DNA of 64,000 nucleotides from Cylicocyclus nassatus (taxonomy: Eukaryota; Nematoda; Chromadorea; Rhabditida; Strongylidae), in the NCBI GenBank assembly GCA_958299035.1, contig CATQJL010000305.1, positions 31,757,733-31,821,732 of the forward strand, written 5' to 3'. This document shows, piece after piece, positions 1-13,100 of this stretch. A model generated the notes under the pieces. It searched no databases, was not told where the DNA came from, and was given only the letters and a program-made list of their open reading frames with translations. How positions within the stretch are numbered: position 1 is the first letter of the stretch; each line of letters begins with the position of its first letter. The translations under genes and the position numbers were made by a program.

Positions 1-504
1 ATAAGTGATTGGAATCACACGCGCGCGGTCGTGATTCGACACCGGCTAGCGCCACAACTTTTGCTGCATCGCTGGACAATCTTTGATAGCGGCCACTGTC
101 GAAAAAAATCGATGATGACCGCTAACAAGGATATCACTTAGCAAATGGACAGATAAAACAAAAGTGACATATTTTGACGGAGAACTCATGAAAAACTGAA
201 ATTTTTGGAACATAAATAAAACTTAATAAATAAGTAGATTCTCTTCTAAAGTAGTTTTTACAAGAAACTAAGATTGCTCTGCAAAAAAAGAAGAAAACTT
301 TTATCCTTGCTTTTGTCGCCAAAATCAGCTGTTCATCGATCCTTCCCTTTCCGGGCGCCGGTATTGTGCAGTTTTGCGCCGATTTTGTCTGCATTTTTTG
401 GCAAAGTTGTGTGTATCGTAAGTTACTCAGGAGCCACTTATGCAGTCACCTCTTGTCTGCGTCTCCTCTTCTACACACTATTTGGATCACTCTAACATCC
501 GTTC

Positions 505-685
505 ACGTTGAGGTGACTTGAACGTGAAGTGATGTGGAAGAGTTGACTGCGGCAGGTGGACAGATCGTCAACTATCAGTTGACTTGACCATCTTATAGCA
601 TGGTAGGGTGGGCGGTCATCAGTTCACCTCACGTGCGGTGAACTGATGGGTTAAGTTGAGTTCACCTCAACTGATCGAGCTTTAC
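505..685. repeat. Cluster of GAGGTGAACT-type short palindromes
   Basis: Repeated short inverted units (GTTCACGTTGAGGTGACTTG, AGTTCACCTCACGTGCGGTG, AGTTCACCTCAACTG). 1-504 before it shows no gene that I can support. Confidence 0.6.
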
Positions 686-699
686 TACGGGCCATTGTT

Positions 700-2690
700 T
701 TTGCCTCTAAAAGCAAATGAGCAGAGGGAGCTTGGTCTGCTGGAAAGAAAGGCCCAAGGACTCCACATGGGAACAATTTTGCCAACTTTTTGATGTCAAA
801 TTTCAAGGAAACTTGCTGAACATTCGTTTTTGGCTGTTTCTACTTTGTGAAAATTCTACTTTGTAAATAAAAACAACACAAAAGAGGGAGCTTGTCTCAA
901 TGGAAGGAAAGACTCAGTGATATTAGGATATCTTTGATGTTATTCTTTAGGTTTCAGCGCTGAATCTCACAAGAATTTGCTTGAAATCCGCCTTGGCTGC
1001 CCCTATTTTGCGAAAATCATACTTCTTCTCAAAAAGCAAAGGAAGCAAATGGAACTTGGTCTCGAGAAAAAGCCTTGAGAACTTCATACGGCAGTGCATT
1101 TCTGCTAAGAATTTCTAATCAATGCTATGTCATACAAAATCGCTTGTAATCCACTTTTGGCAGGTTCTACTTCGCAGAAATCGCACTTCCGCTCCTAAGA
1201 GCAGAAGAAGCAAGGGGAGCTTGGTCTTGCAGCAAGGAAGAAAGAAAGACCCAGAGGCTTCATGCGGAAAAACATTTTTGTTAAGAAAGTACTGTTCAAA
1301 AGAAAGCCTTGAGCAAGCTTTGGTTTCACTTCAAGGAATACCTTTTCTTCGCGAGGGATTATTGGGAAAGTATAGGACTGTGCGTGATCGCAAAGGTCAG
1401 TGTGTTTGCAGCCGTTGCACGGTTCCTTAGTGTGAGCCTGAGTTTCGGGTTGAATCGACTGTTCTACATAGATGACTGCTGGGCTGATATTCATGTTCAA
1501 AAGCTGTGGATGGGGTAGGGTATGCAAGAAGAACAGCGTAGATAAATTGGAACTCACACTTGTCAAAACTTGAGAGTATGATTTTGCTTGCATTACAACT
1601 TACATTGCGCTAAAGATCGTTGAGAAAATAAAAATTCAGTTCCTTGCTATTCTTAGTTGCACGCGACAATTACCAATGTATCTGCCCCAACCCACTTACT
1701 AGCGACCCGTAGGGCCTCTACTGCAGCAAGACATCATTGCTAAAAATTTCTTTCAAGCCAAAGCTCCTACTTCGCAAAAATTATACTTCTGCTCCTCAAA
1801 GCAAGTAAGAAGAAAGCATGGTCTGGAAGGAAGGAGAGACCCTGGGCTTTATATGACAGGAGATCTTTGCTAGAAATTTCTTGCTTTTATTGCCAGATTA
1901 TAGAAAACTTGTTTAGAGCTGCTCTTACTTCGCGCAATTGTACTTCTGCTCCTATGCGCTTAAAAAGGGGGAGCTTGGTCTCGAGGGAAGGAAAGACCAA
2001 GTGAGTCCAATTCGCGGGATATTTCTGCTCAAAATTTCTAGCTCCAAATGCTACATATAAAAAACTTGCTCAAACCACTTTTGACCGCTCCTACTTCACG
2101 AATATTGTATTAGGGTGTTCCATATTTTTTCTACCGTTTTTACCCTAAACATCAGCATTTCTCGAGAAATGGGACACTTACAAAGGGTACAAATACATGA
2201 TCGTACTTATGTATATCTGAGCCGCATGGTGTGTGGGAGGACCAAGACGTCTACTGGCGAAGTTTATCATTTCACTCCTTTTTTTGTTTATTTCTAGCCA
2301 AGAGAAATTTACGAAAAGTGTAACACTGAATGTTCGGTCAAGCATATGCTAAGATAAATGTGAAATTTTTGAGATTTCTTGGGGCTGAGACACGATTTTT
2401 TACGGTAAAGTTCGTTTTTGAGTTATAAGACAGCTCAAAATTTCTGGTGAATTACGTTCTGGGCTGCCTTTTGTAGCCATCTTGCAAGAATGGTACAAAA
2501 AGACGACAATTCTAGCAAAAAGGGTAAAAAATTGACACTCGAATACTTCTGTTCCTAGAAACAAAAAGGCAAAGGGTGCTTGGTCCAAAAGAAGAATGGA
2601 GCTGGGCTTCATACGGCAGGACCTTTTTGCTAGATTATGCTTGCGCGAGTTAAAGTCTCGCTTTAAAAAAGACTCCATGTGTTGGGAGAC
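700..2690. repeat. Degenerate ~160-bp tandem repeat array
   Basis: Unit markers GGGAGCTTGGTCT followed by AAGACCC..GGCTTCATACGGCA and CTACTTCGC.AAAATTGTACTTCTGCTCC recur near 725, 885, 1050, 1215, 1800, 1965 and 2570, and once more near 6495. Units are 60-80 % alike by eye. Frames within are not coding-like. Confidence 0.75.
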
Positions 2691-3024
2691 ATTATCAAAC
2701 TATAGAGCTGTGCATAATCGCGAAGGTTCTTTGCGTTTGCGGTCAGTGCTAGAGAAGAATTTCATAGGGCCCTCATCTAGGTAAACAACCTCCATATTTT
2801 TCGAAATCGCTACAGGTGCTAATCGAAAGCTAACGTTGTTTGCAAAAAAAAGCGTTTGAAAGAAGGAAGAAAACTGAGAGAGCTCAAACATAAGCAATGG
2901 TAAATTCACCCATCTTCGCAATCATGCAGAGCCCTACGTGCTCACTCGGGGATACTTTTACGAAATTTGATGAGAGTCGCTTTGGAAAATTTACCTTTTC
3001 CTTGAGAGTATGATCTTGCTTCTA

Positions 3025-6000
3025 CAGTTGTGACAGTGGAATGTGAAAAATTTCGGCGAATTCGCCAAATTCGCCGATGTCGCCGAATTCGCCGATGTCG
3101 CCGAATTCGCCGATGTCGCCGATGTCGCCGACTTTGCGTCTTTTCGTCATAACTCCCTTCGTTCTCAATGGATTTCAAATTTGAAGGCAGATTTGGATTC
3201 AGCTCGCCGAGGCAAATCTTTTCGTCTATTGGACTGCTGTAATCGGCTCGGTCACGGTAAGTGCATGGTAGGAATCCGTTGCATCCTGTGGTGGTGTTTT
3301 CTAGAGTGTGTATTTCGGCGCATAATGTAGGCAAAGGTTTAAGATAAAGAGCGTTTGATGGAAGAGTTTCTGCAGAGTGTTTCCAGTAGAAAAACATATC
3401 CTTTTTTGTAGTGGAAAAAAAGAGAAAGGAGTACGTGAACTTAGTAAATATGCATGAACCACTTACCGTCAAACAAAATAACTATACAGTAACATTATGA
3501 TTAGCGAAACGGTTATAATCTTTGTAATCAGCATGTCTTGTTGCTTATGTGAGCAAAGTGACACACCGCATGACTATGATATTCTGCTTCCAGCAAAACT
3601 TCACTTTTTCTGCAGACGCCTCTTTGCAACGCTGTGGGCCAGCCCCTTTCACACTTAAAAGATTTCGGTAGGGCTAATCGGAAAGAGTTATTTCCGTAGA
3701 TAATCCAGCGGTGAAAAGTAGACGGAGACATGCCTTATAAAGCGCGAAAGGCGATGGTGAATTCTGCAAAAATCACGCGCCTTGAAATTCTACTCGCCAT
3801 AACTTCCTCCGGAATAAGTATATTCTGAATCCGAAAACGGTGCTGTGCTCAGCTCATCAAGGCGAATCTCTTGGTATACAGCATGTCCTTGATACCTCGA
3901 TTTCAGTATACTTGAATCTTCCTGCGGACGTTTCTTCTCGAAGCTGTAGAGCAGCGAGCATTGTCCCGAGTAGATTCCAGCAGGGACCTTTCGATAGTAC
4001 TTTTTCTGTAGATTATGATGCGCTAAACAGTAGCTACAATTTTCTTTTCAAAAGAAATAGATGGGCTGGTGAATTGTGGAAAAATCTTGTCGTCCCAAAT
4101 TCTACTCGCCGTAGCCATAGAATATGATGCTCTCTTGCTAAGCAGATGTGATTATCGTAATCAGCAGGTCGGATAACCTCTATGAGCAAGTTTTCCGAGA
4201 TGTTCGGGTTATTTCATTTTTTCTCGTTTTACGCTCTGGGAGCTCGCCGATGGATTTTGGTAAAAATGTTGATGCTCTTGAATTGTAAGGAAACTTCGCT
4301 TATAAAGGTTTTCGAACACGCTCTTTACGGAAATCGTGGTCTTTGAGGATTACAGGGTCTTTTTGGAGAGATACGGTGAGGTAACTGTAACTGCACCACG
4401 AAAGTGCGTAAATTTGCCCGCACTTCTCGCGTATCTCTCAGAAACCTTGCTTGCCTACTTTTCTAAGTCAAAGTGACTGGGAGCTGAGCTATCGAATGGT
4501 GCATAAAACGGGCTCCAGTCTATAAAATTCGCCGAGTTACGAGCCTACGAAAACACGTCCTCATGAAATTTGCACAAAATTAAAGATCGCGTACTTTGTT
4601 GAAATTCCACTGTGAGTGGTTGTATAAAACGCAGGCGGGGTGAACATAACATGTGCAATCAGTCATGCAACCACTCACGGTGGAATTTCAACAAAGTACG
4701 CGATCTTTACATTTTGTGCAAATTTCATGAGGACGTGTTTTCGTAGGCTCGTAACTCGGCGAATATAGACTGGAGCCCGTTTTATGCACCATTCGATAGC
4801 TCAGCTCCCAGTCACTTTGACTTAGAAAAGCAAGCAAGCAAGGTTTCTGAGAGATACGCGAGAAGTGCGGGCAAAGTTACGCACTTTCGTGGTGCAGTTA
4901 CAGTTACCTCACCGTATCTCTCCAAAAAGACCCTGTAATCCTGAAAGACTACGATTTTCGTAAAGAGCGTGTTCGAAAACCTTTATAAGCGAAGTTTCCT
5001 TACAATTCAAGAGCATCAACATTTTGACCAAAATCCATTGGCGAGCTCCCAGAGCGTAAAACGAGAAAAAATGAATTAACCCGAACATCTCGGAAAACTT
5101 GCTCATAGAGGTTATCCGACCTGCTGATTACGATAATCACATCTGCTTAGCAAGAGAGCATCATATTCTATGGCTACGGCGAGTAGAATTTGGGACGACA
5201 AGATTTTTCCACAATTCACCAGCCCATCTATTTCTTTTGAAAAGAAAATTGTAGCTACTGTTTAGCGCATCATAATCTACAGAAAAAGTACTATCGAAAG
5301 GTCCCTGCTGGAATCTACTCGGGACAATGCTCGCTGCTCTACACCTTCGAGAAGAAACGTCCGCAGAAAGATTCAAGTATACTGAAATCGAGGTATCAAG
5401 GACATGCTGTATACCAAAAGATTCGCCTTGATGAGCTGAGCACAGCACCGTTTTCGGATTCAGAATATACTTATTCCGGAGGAAGTTATGGCGAGTAGAA
5501 TTCAAAGGCGCGTAATTTTTGCAGAATTCACCATCTCTTTTCGCACTTTATAAGGCATGTCTCCGTCTACTTTTCACCGCTGGATTATCTACGGAAATAA
5601 CTCTTTCCGATAGCCTTACCGAAATCTTTTAATTGTGAAAGGGGCTGGCCCACAGCGTTGCAAAGAGGCGTCTGCAGAAAAAAGTGAAGTTTTGCTGGAA
5701 GCAGAATATCATAGTCATGCGGTGTGTCACTTTGCTCACATAAGCAACAATACATGCTGATTACAAAGATTATAACCGTTTCGCTAATCATAATGTTACT
5801 GTATAGTTATTTTGTTTGACGGTAAGTGGTTCATGCATATTTACTAAGTTCACGTACTCCTTTCTCTTTTTTTCCACTACAAAAAAGGATATGTTTTTCT
5901 ACTGGAAACACTCTGCAGAAACTCTTCCATCAAACGCTCTTTATCTTAAACCTTTGCCTACATTATGAGCCGAAATACACACTCTAGAAAACACCACCAC

Positions 6001-6260
6001 AGGATGCAACGGATTCCTACCATGCACTTACCGTGACCGAGCCGATTACAGCAGTTCAATAAACGAAAAGTTTCGCCTCGGCGAGCTGAATCCAAATCTG
6101 CCTTCAAATTTGAAATCCATTGAGAACGAAGGGAATTATGACGAAAAGACGCAAAGTCGGCGACATCGGCGACATCGGCGAATTCGGCGACATCGGCGAA
6201 TTCGGCGACATCGGCGAATTCGGCGAATTCGCCGATTTTCACATTCCACTGTCACAACTG
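3025..6260. repeat. Element A: 3.2-kb palindromic foldback element
   Basis: Left arm 3025-4623 and right arm 4668-6260 are reverse complements with a ~45-bp loop. The ends begin CAGTTGTGACAGTGGAATG and are flanked by TA. Close copies of the uninterrupted flank are visible at 1570-1605 and 6830-6865. Inside the arms are ~310-bp monomers (marker TCTACTCGCC.TAACTTCC) and, near each end, a short repeat alternating GAATTCGCCGA and TGTCGCCGA. Open frames within are shadows of the repeat and look non-coding. Confidence 0.93.
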
Positions 6261-6980
6261 TACTACAACTTACATTGCGCTAAAGATCGCTGAGAAAATA
6301 GAAATTCAGTTCCTTGTTATACTTAGTTGCACGCGACGGTTATCAACGTCCATGCTCTGCTCCAACCCACTTACTAGTGACCCGTAGGGTCGCTACTGCC
6401 GCAAGACATTTCTGCTAAGAAATCCGTGTTTTCAAGGTTAAAGTCCCTACTTCGCAAAAATCGTACTTCTGCTTCTAAAAGCAAAAGCAAGCGGAGCTTG
6501 GTCTTGGGGAAAGGAAGACACACAGACTTCATGCGGCGGATCATTTTTGCTAAGACTGTTCAAGAGAAAGCTTTGAGCGAGCTTTGGTCTTGCTTTAAGA
6601 AATGGCTTCGCGAGACATTATAAGGAGATGGGACCGTGCATGATCACGAAGGTGGGTGTGTTTGCAGCCGTTGCACAGTTCCTGAGTGTGAGCATGAGTT
6701 TCGTGTTGAATCAGCTTTTTTACACAGATGACTGCTGAGGTGATTCCCATGTTTAGGAGCTGTGGTATCTGGAGTAGGAAGTTTGCAAAAAAAAGATGAT
6801 TAATTACTCATTGTCAAAAGTTTCTTTGAGGATATGATTTTGCTTCTACTACTACTTACATCGCGCCAAAGATAGAGAAAATGGAAACTCAGTTTCTTGC
6901 TAGTCGTAATTGCATGCAGACAGTTATCAATGTATCTGCCCCAACCCACTTACTAGCGACCCGTAGGGTCGCCAGTCCGA
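6261..6980. repeat. Duplicate of the 1.39-1.73 kb flank
   Basis: GCGCTAAAGATCG.TGAGAAAATA through CCAACCCACTTACTAG.GACCCGTAGGG occurs at 1603-1720, 6274-6395 and 6860-6970; TGTTTGCAGCCGTTGCAC at 1408 and 6660. These are larger repeat units into which element A has inserted. Confidence 0.75.
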
Positions 6981-7235
6981 ATGTCATGCGAGTGCACGGA
7001 ATGCGTTCAAGAATTTAACGAGCGGAAACGAGAAAAATATGCTTCAAACAACGAATGTTTCAAGAGCAGATAAGTCTTTTCAAACATTCAAAATTATCGC
7101 ACAAGGTAGAAATTTGAGCTTCCATTCTCAACAGACTACACACTGCTAAACTCTGTGAGCTTTCTTCAAGAAGCATTACACTTACACTGAAGTAATGAGC
7201 GTTTTTTTTTCTGCCACAGCCGCATTGTGTATATA

Positions 7236-8080
7236 CAAAGTGTCCCAAAAAATGTATGGAACGTTTGATCTTTAATGATTCCCCTATATGGAAAGCTTTC
7301 GCGGATTTTTGAGTGTCATACGGTAGAGCGGGGTTCAACTCAAATATACTCTTAGTTACTATAGGATTACGGAGGAATTTTCGACTAACTTCAAGCTTCT
7401 GGCAGGCGAGAACTGCTTCTTAAAAATTATAAAAAAGCTGAAGAACGTTAGACTGAAGTTTTTGGGAATGGTGAATCTAATTACAAAGATTTTCGCTACC
7501 GTTAGCATTAGTAATTAGCATTTTCTCTTGTACCACAAAAAATTTCATTTATGCAGTATTGGAATTACATAGAAGTCATTTCTTTGCATATCAAGGATTT
7601 TTCACAATTTATTTCCTAATTTTTCAGTTTTTTGCATTAACTGGTTGTGTTTGAAGCTTGACTTTATAATTTCCTGCATTCATTATTTGCAATTAATAAA
7701 AAATGAAGAAGTCTTCTTTAACTGAAGTTCCATTGACAAGGGCGACGTTGCTTCAGTAAATTTTGGAAAAAAGAACAAAAATTTGGCGCCACAGTGCGCA
7801 TACCGTAGGAATAGGGAAGCGAAAAACTTTGTCTTTAGATTCACCATCCCCGAAAACTTTACTTCAACTTCCTTCGGCCGTTCTCGCCTGCCAGAAGCTT
7901 AAAATTAGTAGAAAACTCTCAGCGTAATCCTGCAGTAACGAAGAAAAATCGATTTTTTGCTTTGTACTGTAAATCTAGGTTGAACCCCGCTCTACCGTGT
8001 AATACGAAGATCCGCGAAACTTCCCATACAGGGAAATTATTGAAAATCAAACGTTCGAACATTTTTTTGGGACATCCTTT
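7236..8080. mobile_element. Mariner-type MITE
   Basis: Ends TACAAAGTGTCCCAAAAAA and, inverted, TTTTTTTGGGACATCCTTTA; inverted inner repeats CTTCTGGCAGGCGAGAAC (7395/7880). No transposase. Belongs with the elements at 23.3, 24.6, 39.0 and 62.8 kb. Confidence 0.78.
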
Positions 8081-8104
8081 ATATAAAAAAGGGAAGAATT
8101 ATTA

Positions 8105-8209
8105 TTATTTGATGATCACTGTGTAGAACTTGCTTTGCCCTATTAAATAGTTCTTCAAAGTGAAGAACTATTTAATAGGGCAAAGCAAGTTCTACACAAT
8201 GATCATCAA
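8105..8209. repeat. 105-bp near-perfect hairpin
   Basis: Arms of about 50 bp (GTGTAGAACTTGCTTTGCCC and complement) with a 3-nt centre at 8157; only one or two mismatches. Age must be low or the hairpin is maintained. Confidence 0.88.
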
Positions 8210-8724
8210 ATATCGAGCATATTGTAATCCGCATGAAGTATCGCATAGAGTATAAAGTCGAAATCAAAAGCAAAAACTGCCTCAAAACTGCTTATCCCTC
8301 CAGAAAATTTTCAAAAAATGCTTTGGTCAGCATTTGACATAATCACTCAAAAATCCGTTTATGCGACGGCGAATTCTTTTCACGGTTGTAGAGTACGAAA
8401 TATACAGTGGCGAAACTAACAAACACGGTTTCACGCTAGTTTCATTTATTAAATTGATTCATGTTCTGTCGCCTTGTTTTAAAAACTCCTTACTGCTCCT
8501 TATGTAGATGTATTCATCTGCAAAATTTACTTCTAAACAGAACAAAAATAATCTGCTTTCTAATCGCATCTTTGCTGCTCTTTGACGACAGAAGACTTCA
8601 AAGATAAAAATTAGAAAAGGAAAACCACTCAAACTCTTAATTTTTGAAATTACATTGTTAAAAATCTAGAACGCTGCAGAAAAACCCGAGAGCATGCTTA
8701 TTTAAAGTTATCTTGAGGTGCTCC

Positions 8725-8850
8725 CTTCAATAGGGCCAAGTTGCGCGGATTGAACAAAAACGGTTTCTTTGCTATTTTCTGCATTTTTCACGAAAACCAT
8801 AAGTTTTCATAGAAAAGCTCAATCCGCGCAAACTTGACACTACTAGAAAG
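8725..8850. repeat. Small foldback
   Basis: GCCAAGTTGCGCGGATTGA and TCAATCCGCGCAAACTTG about 85 bp apart. The stretch 8210-9190 around it otherwise shows no gene. Confidence 0.5.
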
Positions 8851-9189
8851 AGCAACAGTAGTATGAGTGGGTCTCCTATTCAAAGTTTTATCTCTGGAGT
8901 CCCTTGTCTCAAAGAGCCGCAAAGTAGAAAGTATATAAATTTTTCCATCTGGAGATAATTGCAGTCATGAATTTTTTAGAATCAAAGCGACAGAATTTTA
9001 GGTAACCTATTATATCGTATTCTATAATGCGAATGTTTAAAATGAAACCGGAGGTTATGAAATTTGCCACATACCAAAAATGGCGACATTCTCGTATTTT
9101 TAGCCCATTCTTGCTTCTCGGCTTCTACCCAAATTCCCAACAGCTACATTTGTGTATTGCTATGGTGTCTAGTATGAGATCGTTCCGGA

Positions 9190-10095
9190 ACAAATATCAC
9201 TTTTTTCAAATAAACGCCACATTTTGTAGAACAAGGATTTCTAAGAGGCCTTGGTAGCATTCGCCATCGTTTGAATCTCTTTCCAAAGGTCATGAGATCT
9301 TTGTAGCACAATCAACGAGCTCTCTGAAAATTACCAAAATCTGCGACCCACGCTTTTTAGATGGTCAGATTTCACGAATTTTTTTCATTTTTCGAAAGAA
9401 TATTTCAACCTACGATAAAGTCCAACAAGATTTAATTAAGCCAACGGATTTTAGCAGGCCTACGTCAGCCACAATCACATCAAACACCGACAATTCTTCG
9501 AATTTTGGAAATTTACAAGATGGGTTCATGATTAAATGTTAATTTAACGAAGCAATTCGGATTCGAATATCAAAATTTCGAGTTTTTCGGGTACAGCCTG
9601 GGGCGCAGTCAAAAACATGAGTTATGATGATTTTGTCCCCAACGACTCCATACATCGGAAACAAAAAAACCCCATTAGAAAGAGGAAGAAAAACTACATC
9701 GAAAAGCACTGAGGCTGCTCTCCCCTTGATGTTTTACGAGGTTTTAGTTGGCAAAGTATGGAAGTTGGTAGCGTCACTTGAATTTCTATTAAACATGTAT
9801 GAAGAGTTATTGAAAGGAGAGAAAAATTGTTTTGCAATCCAGTAGGGTTTGCTCTATAATTGTGTCCCTTGGACTTCCTCGGGGGCTAGTATGAAAATTT
9901 AGAAAAAAAATGAAAAAAACGTAAAACTTAACCATCTCAAAAGCGTGGATCATAGGTATTTTTCCAAAAGCTCATTGACTATGTTGCAGCGGTTTTATAA
10001 TTTTTTAGAAAAAAATGAATTGCTGCATCGAATGCTACGAAGAAGTTTTAGAAATCTTGCTTCGCGAAATGTGGCGTTTATTTGAAAAACCGACA
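9190..10095. repeat. 0.9-kb foldback element next to element B
   Basis: Left arm about 9195-9420 and right arm about 9885-10095 are imperfect reverse complements (TTTTTCAAATAAACGCCACA at the outer ends; CCACGCTTTT.AGATGGT inside). No coding signal. A related GCTGCATCGAATGCTACG occurs again at about 45112. Confidence 0.75.
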
Positions 10096-10119
10096 TTGCC
10101 TTTAGAGCGATTCAATATA

Positions 10120-13100
10120 CAATACCGCTCACATTTTTTGAAAAAAAGACGCGAATGTATGGACATGTATGGACATGTACGGACATGTCCATACATGTAT
10201 GGACATGTCCGTACATGTATGGACATGTCCGTACATGTCCGTACATGTCCATACATGTATGCACATGTCCATACATCAGCGTCGCGTGGCCATATCTCGC
10301 TTCAGAGTGGACGAATTTTGAATTTAAAGCCACCATTCGATCTCGGCGCAGAGAATTTTCTGATATATTGGAAGTGGGGGTACGATGTTTTCGATATTCC
10401 GTTTCCAGTTTTTTCAATTTGTTCTGCGGAGGTCCTTTCGCGAATATGTGAAGCAACGCCTACCCAACATAGAAGACTTTACTAAGTGCTATTCGATAAT
10501 ACTGTTCTTGTAAATTATTGTGCGCTAAAAATAGGCTCAGACTTCTTTCCAAAGGAGGTGAAAGCGTTGGTGAATTTTGGAAAAATCACGCGTTTCTAAA
10601 TTCTACTCGCCATAACTTCCTTCGGAATAAGTATATTTTGAATCCGAAAACTGCGCCTTGCTCAGCTCATCAAGTCGAATCTTTCTATGTACAGCATGTC
10701 CTTGGTATTTCGATTTCAGTATACTTGAATCTTTCTGAGGACGTCTTTTCGCGAAGGTGTAATGCAGCGAACATTGTCCCGAGTACATTTCAGCAAGGAT
10801 CTTTCGATAGCACTTTTCCTGTAGATTATGATGTGCTAAATAGTAGTCGCAGGTTTCTTTTCAAAGGAAATAGAAGGGCTGGTGAATAGTGGAAAAATTT
10901 TGTCGTCCCAAATTCTACTCGCCATATCAGCAGGATACGAAGCTATCTTGCTAAGCAGATGTGAGTTTCGAAATCAGCAGGTCGCATAACCTCTACGAGC
11001 AAGTTTTCCGATATGTTCGGGTCATTTCATTTTTTCTCGCTTTACGCTCCGGAAGCGCGCCGATGGATTTTGGTCAAAATGTTCATGCTCTTAAATTGTA
11101 AGGAAACTTCGCCTATAGAGGTTTTCGAACACGCTCTTTACGAAAATCGTGGTCTTTGAGGATTACAAGGTCTTTTTGGAGAGATACGGTGAGGTGACTG
11201 TAACTTCATCACGAAAGTACGTAACTTTGGCCGCACTTCTAGCGTATCTGTCAGAAACCTTGCCTGCTTGCTTTTCTCAGTCAAAGTTACTAGGAACTGT
11301 GCTATCGAATGGTGTATTACTCAGTCTGTGAAATTCGCCGAGTTACGAGCCTACAAATACACGTCCTCATGAATTTTGCCCAAATTGTAAAGATTGCGTA
11401 TCTCGTCGAAATTCCTCCGCGAGCGCTTGTATTAGGTCATTCGGAAAGTTTTTTCGTTTTTGCACCTCCAAATTCAAACGAGCACAATTTTTCCCTGATT
11501 CAGCCTTTTCCATCAAATAAACTGCATTGTGTTCAGCAAATTTCTGTTACACTCTTATAGTGCTCTTGTGCTTTTCTCTTGCGGAATGATCTCAGAGGAA
11601 TCACTAAAGCCTGAAAAGGCGTTTTTGATTAGTCAATCTCTATTAGGTCCTATTATTTTTTAATAGGCACCGAGGAATTGGAAAATTCGGTGACTGGTAA
11701 AGGAAGGTCTAAAGAGTTTGAAAAATAAACAGGAAGTCGGTGCGCAGTCAACCCCTTTTGTGAGAGCCACTTTTCTTACATGTGGTTTGGCGGAGTCATG
11801 AGCGTGGATGGCATCTCTCATAGCTTATACGTGCAAGTCTGCTCAGTTTTGAAATTTTGACAAACAGTCTTCAGAGCGACATCACACTACTCTGCTCTTA
11901 CAGTACAATAGCATTTTAGCAAGTTATAGCGTACAAGACCAGCAGGATTACATTAATTTGAGTGCATCAACTTTTGGAATGACAGATTGTTCTGGTCATG
12001 CTTTCAATGCTTATTCCAAATGATTTACCACATTGTCGCTTCTCATTGCCGCACATAGTCAATTTTTTGCTGTAATTAATAACTCAGGCTGGAAAAAGAT
12101 TGCTACATAAAATTATGAGCGACGAAAGCAGAGTCAATGCGCCCTCAAACTGCGATTGCGACAATTTGTGGGTACATGTCGCTGAAATTTTTCGGCATTG
12201 CAGCTTTAGCGAAGGTGGCTTCTAATAAGCTCATATGACACTTCAGGGCCTGCTGATAATTTTACGCAGCTTGAACCTACCTCAAAAAAGACGTGGTCTT
12301 GGCAAATGCATTGCGCACAATGATGGTTTCCTCAACGGTCTTACGCTCAAATTTAAGCTTAGAGAATACAATTATTCGATAATCGCGTTTTCGTATGTCG
12401 AATTTAGAGCCGAGTAAACTTCCCTACAAAGCGTCTTCTGCAATTTCGGTGGGATCCCAGAAACCAGAAGACTTCCTCTACAGATCCATATATGGCAACC
12501 CTTAACAGCCCCCTGACACCCTCTTAAAATATGGTATCAATATCAAAGGCGCAAAAAGGAAAAAACTATCCGAATGACCTAATACAATGCGCTGATCAAA
12601 TCCTTCCATATTTTTAATGGATCTTATTGTGTTAAATTTGGTGCTTTAAGCTCTAGCCACGAAATAGCTTTGATATTCAGTTGAGCAGCTGAAGCAGACG
12701 CAAGCACCATATTCAGTGCAGTGGGAGACGTTCAACGAAGCGAACATAATATCTGCAACGAGCGCCATACAAGCGCTCGCGGAGGAATTTCGACGAAATA
12801 TGCGATCTTTACAATTTGGGCAAAATTCATGAGGACGTGTATTTGTAGGCTCGTAACTCGGCGAATTTCACAGACTGGAGCCTGAGTAATACACCATTCG
12901 ATAGCACAGTTCCTAGTAACTTTGACTGAGAAAAGCAAGCAGGCAAGGTTTCTGACAGATACGCTAGAAGTGCGGCCAAAGTTACGTACTTTCGTGATGA
13001 AGTTACAGTCACCTCACCGTATCTCTCCAAAAAGACCTTGTAATCCTCAAAGACCACGATTTTCGTAAAGAGCGTGTTCGAAAACCTCTATAGGCGAAGT

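Noticed and set aside
3130..3330. Possible conserved exon because the same frame appears at 3043-3330 and 5958-6242
   Set aside because: The two are the arms of element A, so identity is expected; no splice sites or family resemblance.
10015..10485. 156-codon frame and several overlapping frames with repeated YGHVRTC
   Set aside because: All arise from the ACATGT-type satellite in element B and exist on both strands; not protein.
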